In this document: in pieces, positions 60,430-64,000 of the stretch
Position numbering within the stretch: the first letter of the stretch is position 1
How the letters are laid out: each line of letters begins with the position of its first letter
Made by a program: the position numbers and the translations under genes
Notes under the pieces: generated by a model
What the model was told of the DNA's origin: nothing
The model's database searches: none
What the model saw: only the letters and a program-made list of their open reading frames with translations
From: Phlyctochytrium arcticum
Taxonomy: Eukaryota > Chytridiomycota > Chytridiomycetes > Chytridiales > Chytridiaceae
Assembly: GCA_025602905.1 (NCBI GenBank)
Contig: JAHLKI010000012.1
Coordinates: forward strand, 496,001 to 560,000
DNA: 64,000 nt
Direction of reading: 5' to 3'

Positions 60430-60550
60430 CTTCGTTCAAAACTGTCCACCATATCGCTGTAGACATATTCTCAGGTTAGTTTACTTATCCCCATCCACTA
60501 TCCCCGCAATACCATGCTAAACAAGATCTCTTGATTCAGCAGATTCAGAG
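60430..60550. other. conserved divergent junction, cassette 4
   Basis: Fourth copy: TATCCCCGCAATACCATGCT with flanks GTTCAAAACTGTCCACC and GTGAAAGGCCGCCGTGAG. It separates the minus-strand short-protein module from the plus-strand coiled-coil gene. Confidence 0.7.
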
Positions 60551-60554
60551 TTGG

Positions 60555-62535
60555 TGAAAGGCCGCCGTGAGACTCGCAAACTCAAACAGCAGCGGCGTAG
60601 GCATTCACAGATCGCAAACTTTTAGATTCGAGAATAAAAACCTCAAATATTATATAAGTGAAAGGACCGGGCAGGCAGAGCAGACACCGAGGGATTTGGA
60701 GCAACGTTTGGAATTGTTGACATCTGAGCGAGATTCACTGAAGATGCAGGTTGACCAGTATGAAGATGCGGTAAGGGTTTTTAAGGCATTGTTTCTACAT
60801 CTATATATAGATCCTGATATCTTTTCGTAGTTGGAGAGACAAGCCGACTCGGCCAAAAGAGGAAAGGAGATGTATGCTGATCTGGAACGCAGATGTGCCA
60901 AATCCGAGGCGTTGGTGGCACAAAATAAGATTTCGGGAGGCGCAAGAGAAGAGTTGAACAGCAAACCCTTGATGGTGAGTAGCCCGGGGCAGTGCAGTAG
61001 GTCAACAGGTTCTGACTATAGCCGAAATTCAGAACTTAGCCTCCTCAATCAAGCCAAAGATTCCCGGATCTCCGAACTCAATGACCAGATCCGTTATCTT
61101 CGTAGTATGCAAGAGAACACTGAGCGTCTTGAGGAAGAGAATCTGGCTCTATCGCAGCGCATCACTCGCATGCTCCAAAACCAAGACCGCTCTGGTGAGC
61201 TTGCCTTGGAAGTGGCCCATCTCAAAGCAGAAAAGGCGCGCTGGACAAAGTTTTTGGAAAAACAGGATGATACGGGCATTGACTCTCCCTACACGCTCAG
61301 TCGCAAGCTGGCCGAGCTGCAAGAACACAATAGACAGCTCAGGTTGAATAACGGGATAGATAGTATCAAACAGCAGCAATTTAACATCAAAATTACCCGT
61401 CTCGAAAGGACAGTCAGCGAATGGCAATCTTGGGCCCAAGTCCTCGAAGAACAGTTTGAAATTTCGCAAGGCAATCTCCAGCGGGCAGAGCGAAGTCGGG
61501 GATTGGCACAGGAGACAAACAATATGCTGCGAGCAGCGGCGGCCGATAATGACGAAAAACCCAAATGTCAAGAACTGGTAAAACAGTATCAAGATTATGT
61601 GAAGACGCTGGAGAAGCAGCTCGACAATGTCTCTATGTTGCCAACACCAACCGGCCCTACAAACATATTTGATTTATTAGGTAAGCTTTGAATTCGTTCG
61701 ACTGGATAGGGTGAGACCGGCCTAGTCAATATTCATTTGTAGGTTATAAAGTCGAAGTGAAGGACGGAGGCGTCCATCTCAAAGCAGAAAAGGCACGCTG
61801 GACAAAGTTCTTGCAAGACTATGATGATACGGGCATTGACTCTCCGTACACGCTGAGTCGCAAACTGGCCGAGCTCGAGAAAAACAACAGACAGCTCAGG
61901 TTAAACTACGGGATTGATAATATTAAAAATCAGCAATTTCAAAACAAAATGACCAGTCTCGAAAGGTCGGTTAGCGAATGGCAATCGTGGGCCAAACATC
62001 TCGAGGAAAAATTCGAAATCACCAAAGGCAATCTGCAGCGGGCAGAGCGAGGCCGGGGATTAGCACAGGAGGCCAACCATATCCTGCGAGCAGCGATGGC
62101 TGGTAGTGACGAAAACTCACAATCCCAAGAGCTTCTTAACCAGTACCAAGACTAGGTTAAGATATTGGAGAAACAACTCGCCAATATCTCTCAGTTGCCC
62201 ACACCAACCGGCCCCACCAACATTTTCGGTTTGTTAGGTAAGCTTTGAATTCGTTCGACTGGATAGCGTGAGACCGGCCTAGTTAATGTTCATTTGTAGG
62301 TTATCAAGTCGAGGTGAAGGACGCAGGCGTCCATTTCTCATCGATATATGCGGCGGGGACGAATTACCCCGCCATATTCGCCGAAGCAGCCACAATCACG
62401 TTGGTGGGCGGGTCAGGCAAATGCCTGCGCCAAATTGAAGCCATGCAAAGATTCTACGTTGACCAATTGGGGTCAGTCCCGGCGTTGTTAGCCGTGATGA
62501 CCCTAGCAATCTTTGATTTTTCTTTAAATAAATGA
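60555..62535 (+). CDS. coiled-coil cassette gene, copy 4 (most complete)
   Basis: Exons: ~60555-60771 (DLEQRLELLTSERDSLKMQV ... YEDA), 60831-61680 containing a long coiled coil (RQADSAKRGKEMYADLERRC ... LRSMQENTERLEEENLALSQ), 61743-62237 and 62300-62535. A further intron may lie at 60974-61019. The exons at ~61260-61680 and 61743-62237 are tandem duplicates (both TLSRKLAEL ... RQLRLN ... SEWQSWA ... NLQRAER ... LPTPTGPTNIF). In-frame TAG at 62153-62155 replaces the Tyr of the other copy's QYQDYVK, truncating the chain. The terminal exon has ITLVGGSGKCLRQIEAMQRF. Two family introns: 61681-61742 and 62238-62299. Structural, filament-like or adaptor roles are possible; no known domain. Confidence 0.6.
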
Positions 62536-62957
62536 ATACATTTACCAAAACCATACAGGGAAAAGTCTGTTTTAAGGACTGTCCCAAATTTTTCCCCCTC
62601 CGCTAAATGGTGCATCGTGGTAAGCCCGCGGGCATCAATGGCTCTTTCGTACTCGATTGTCTTGTCGCGCGTCGCCGAGCTGGCAGGAAGGAAGGGGTGG
62701 TGGGGGATTGCTCCGGGTGTGGATGCGCGAGAGGACGAGGTGGTTGAGGATGTAGGCACAGCAGTATTTGCCCGCTTGAGAAAGGATTGCAGCGTGTGAG
62801 CTCGCACGGGGGTTGGCATTGAAGGGTAAGGATTTGGATAGCAAGAGTGCGGAGGCGATCCGATCTTGCTGGCGTTTCTTCTTCGTCTCATAACTACCCT
62901 CTTCAGGTCTGACGGCCAAGGAGCGGGCAATCCTGCCTTCGTCAATATCTCCTCCAA
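62454..62957 (-). CDS. unrecognised ORF in the inverted repeat, right copy
   Basis: Copy of 41044-41604; identical for the first ~140 residues except Thr for Lys at AHTLQSF, then a different frame after an indel. Preservation could reflect recent duplication, not selection. Confidence 0.3.
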   Translation of the reverse strand: MEEILTKAGLPAPWPSDLKRVVMRRRRNASKIGSPPHSCYPNPYPSMPTPVRAHTLQSFLKRANTAVPTSSTTSSSRASTPGAIPHHPFLPASSATRDKTIEYERAIDARGLTTMHHLAEGEKFGTVLKTDFSLYGFGKCIHLFKEKSKIARVITANNAGTDPNWST

Positions 62958-64000
62958 TTTTTAAAAATATATGACTGGTCTAAAAGACTTTCCCCTACTA
63001 CTTACTGATTTTGAACTGATCACTAAAATGTTTTTGATTTGTGGGCGTAATTTATCAAGTTATTGCTCGTCCATGATTTCTGCATTTTTGTCTGTCCAGC
63101 TTTTTTGGTCCTATTTGGCTCAGTAGGCCTACCGTTGCCTGCTGCGCACTCCCCCGGTTACACGTGTCATTTCGAAACACCCACAGTATAGCATCATGGA
63201 CCGCCAGTTGCTCTAAACCACTGGCATTGCAAAAACGGTTCCTGCCACCATCGCGTATACCTCTCTCGCCTTTCTCAAGTTTTGCTGCGCTACTACCATC
63301 GCAAAACACAAATACCTTCCACCCACCATCTGGCCCTATCTATAGATAGACCCAGCCTTTCCGCTATCGGCAGCGCTTTAGTCATTTCACAGCCATACAT
63401 TGGTTCGACCGTGTTTGTGATTACCATCCCCGCTTCCTCTGGAAGCGCTCGTCGCCCAAATCGCACGAACTTTTATGACTGAGCAGTTGCTAGTGGACTG
63501 ATGGCCGGAGAAGGAGTCTTAACCCGCTCACCCTCACCTTGTCCTTGACGCATACTGTGAGGCTATCCCGGTCGCCAAAACGGGAATACATTGAATAGTA
63601 TCTCCAATACTATGCGCACTTACGCCGTCGAGGCGAGAATACTCGAATATACCATCACTCTAATTATATACTGTATGCCACATTACTTGAACTCTGCCTT
63701 CTTGTCGCCCGCACTGATGAGGAGTGGACGCCCCTACAAGGCAATTTTCGTGAAAACGGAAAAAGAACAACACAAATAAGTAACAACCGGGAACCGAATC
63801 ATACTCCGACATTAAAAAAACTGCCCAGGGAACATAGGACGCGCTATATGGAACGACACCAATAGGGGTTTCTCGAAAAAAAGAAAACATCGCCAACAAA
63901 GCACCCATCGAGAACTTGCTGCTTGGAGGCCGGAGAGATACCGCTTGAAGTTGTCGGTCGCAATCAAGTCCCAATTTATAACCACGCGAAGTCCTGCGTA

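Larger units (their letters stand above)
60300..64000. repeat. right arm of the large inverted duplication (continues past the edge)
   Basis: Pairs with 40001-43540. Base 64000 pairs with 40001, so the true end of the repeat is not in this window. Confidence 0.9.

Overview
The window is nuclear DNA from a eukaryote, most likely a zoosporic (chytrid-like) fungus. Genes are broken by short introns of about 50-65 bases with GT..AG borders. Housekeeping genes of fungal type are present (GFA1 for chitin precursors, an ERG26-like sterol dehydrogenase, CK2 beta, TFIIB, FYV7-like, MSS51-like, a Cti6-like PHD protein). A TCTE1/DRC5-like gene, a subunit of the ciliary dynein regulatory complex, implies a flagellated life stage. 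The phylum is an inference.

Layout. 1-2.5 kb: 3'-truncated cyclin gene (minus strand). 2.98-17.70 kb: a Polinton/Maverick element, bounded by ~95 bp terminal inverted repeats that start AG and by a perfect 6 bp target duplication (TAAGTG). It carries protein-primed DNA polymerase B (broken), retroviral-like integrase (broken, one catalytic Asp replaced), packaging ATPase (intact), a probable minor capsid protein (intact) and several unknowns. I see no major capsid protein or maturation protease. A 0.66 kb TIR element and an intron-rich gene with a PD-(D/E)XK-like motif occupy its right third. 18.2-20.95 kb: a decayed Fanzor (eukaryotic TnpB-like) gene with a Pif1-like helicase fragment between its RuvC-I region and its zinc-finger end. 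21.6-37.0 kb: ordinary host genes (GFA1, MSS51-like, ERG26-like, CK2 beta, FYV7-like, TFIIB, DUF1365, one unrecognised small gene).

37.3-43.6 and 53.3-64.0 kb: a lineage-specific repeat family in inverted orientation around a block of single-copy genes (PHD-finger gene, DRC5, ABCC transporter; 43.6-53.0 kb). The family is a divergent cassette: a coiled-coil gene with near-identical 62-65 base introns faces away from a short-protein module, across a conserved ~100 bp junction. Four copies of this junction are visible. The outer ends (40.0-41.46 and 62.54-64.0 kb) are almost identical inverted copies, and the second runs off the right edge.

Splice structures were joined by eye from reading-frame continuity and GT..AG sites; all gene models with summed phases that close are noted as such. 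No tRNA, rRNA, CRISPR or bacterial-type signals were seen.
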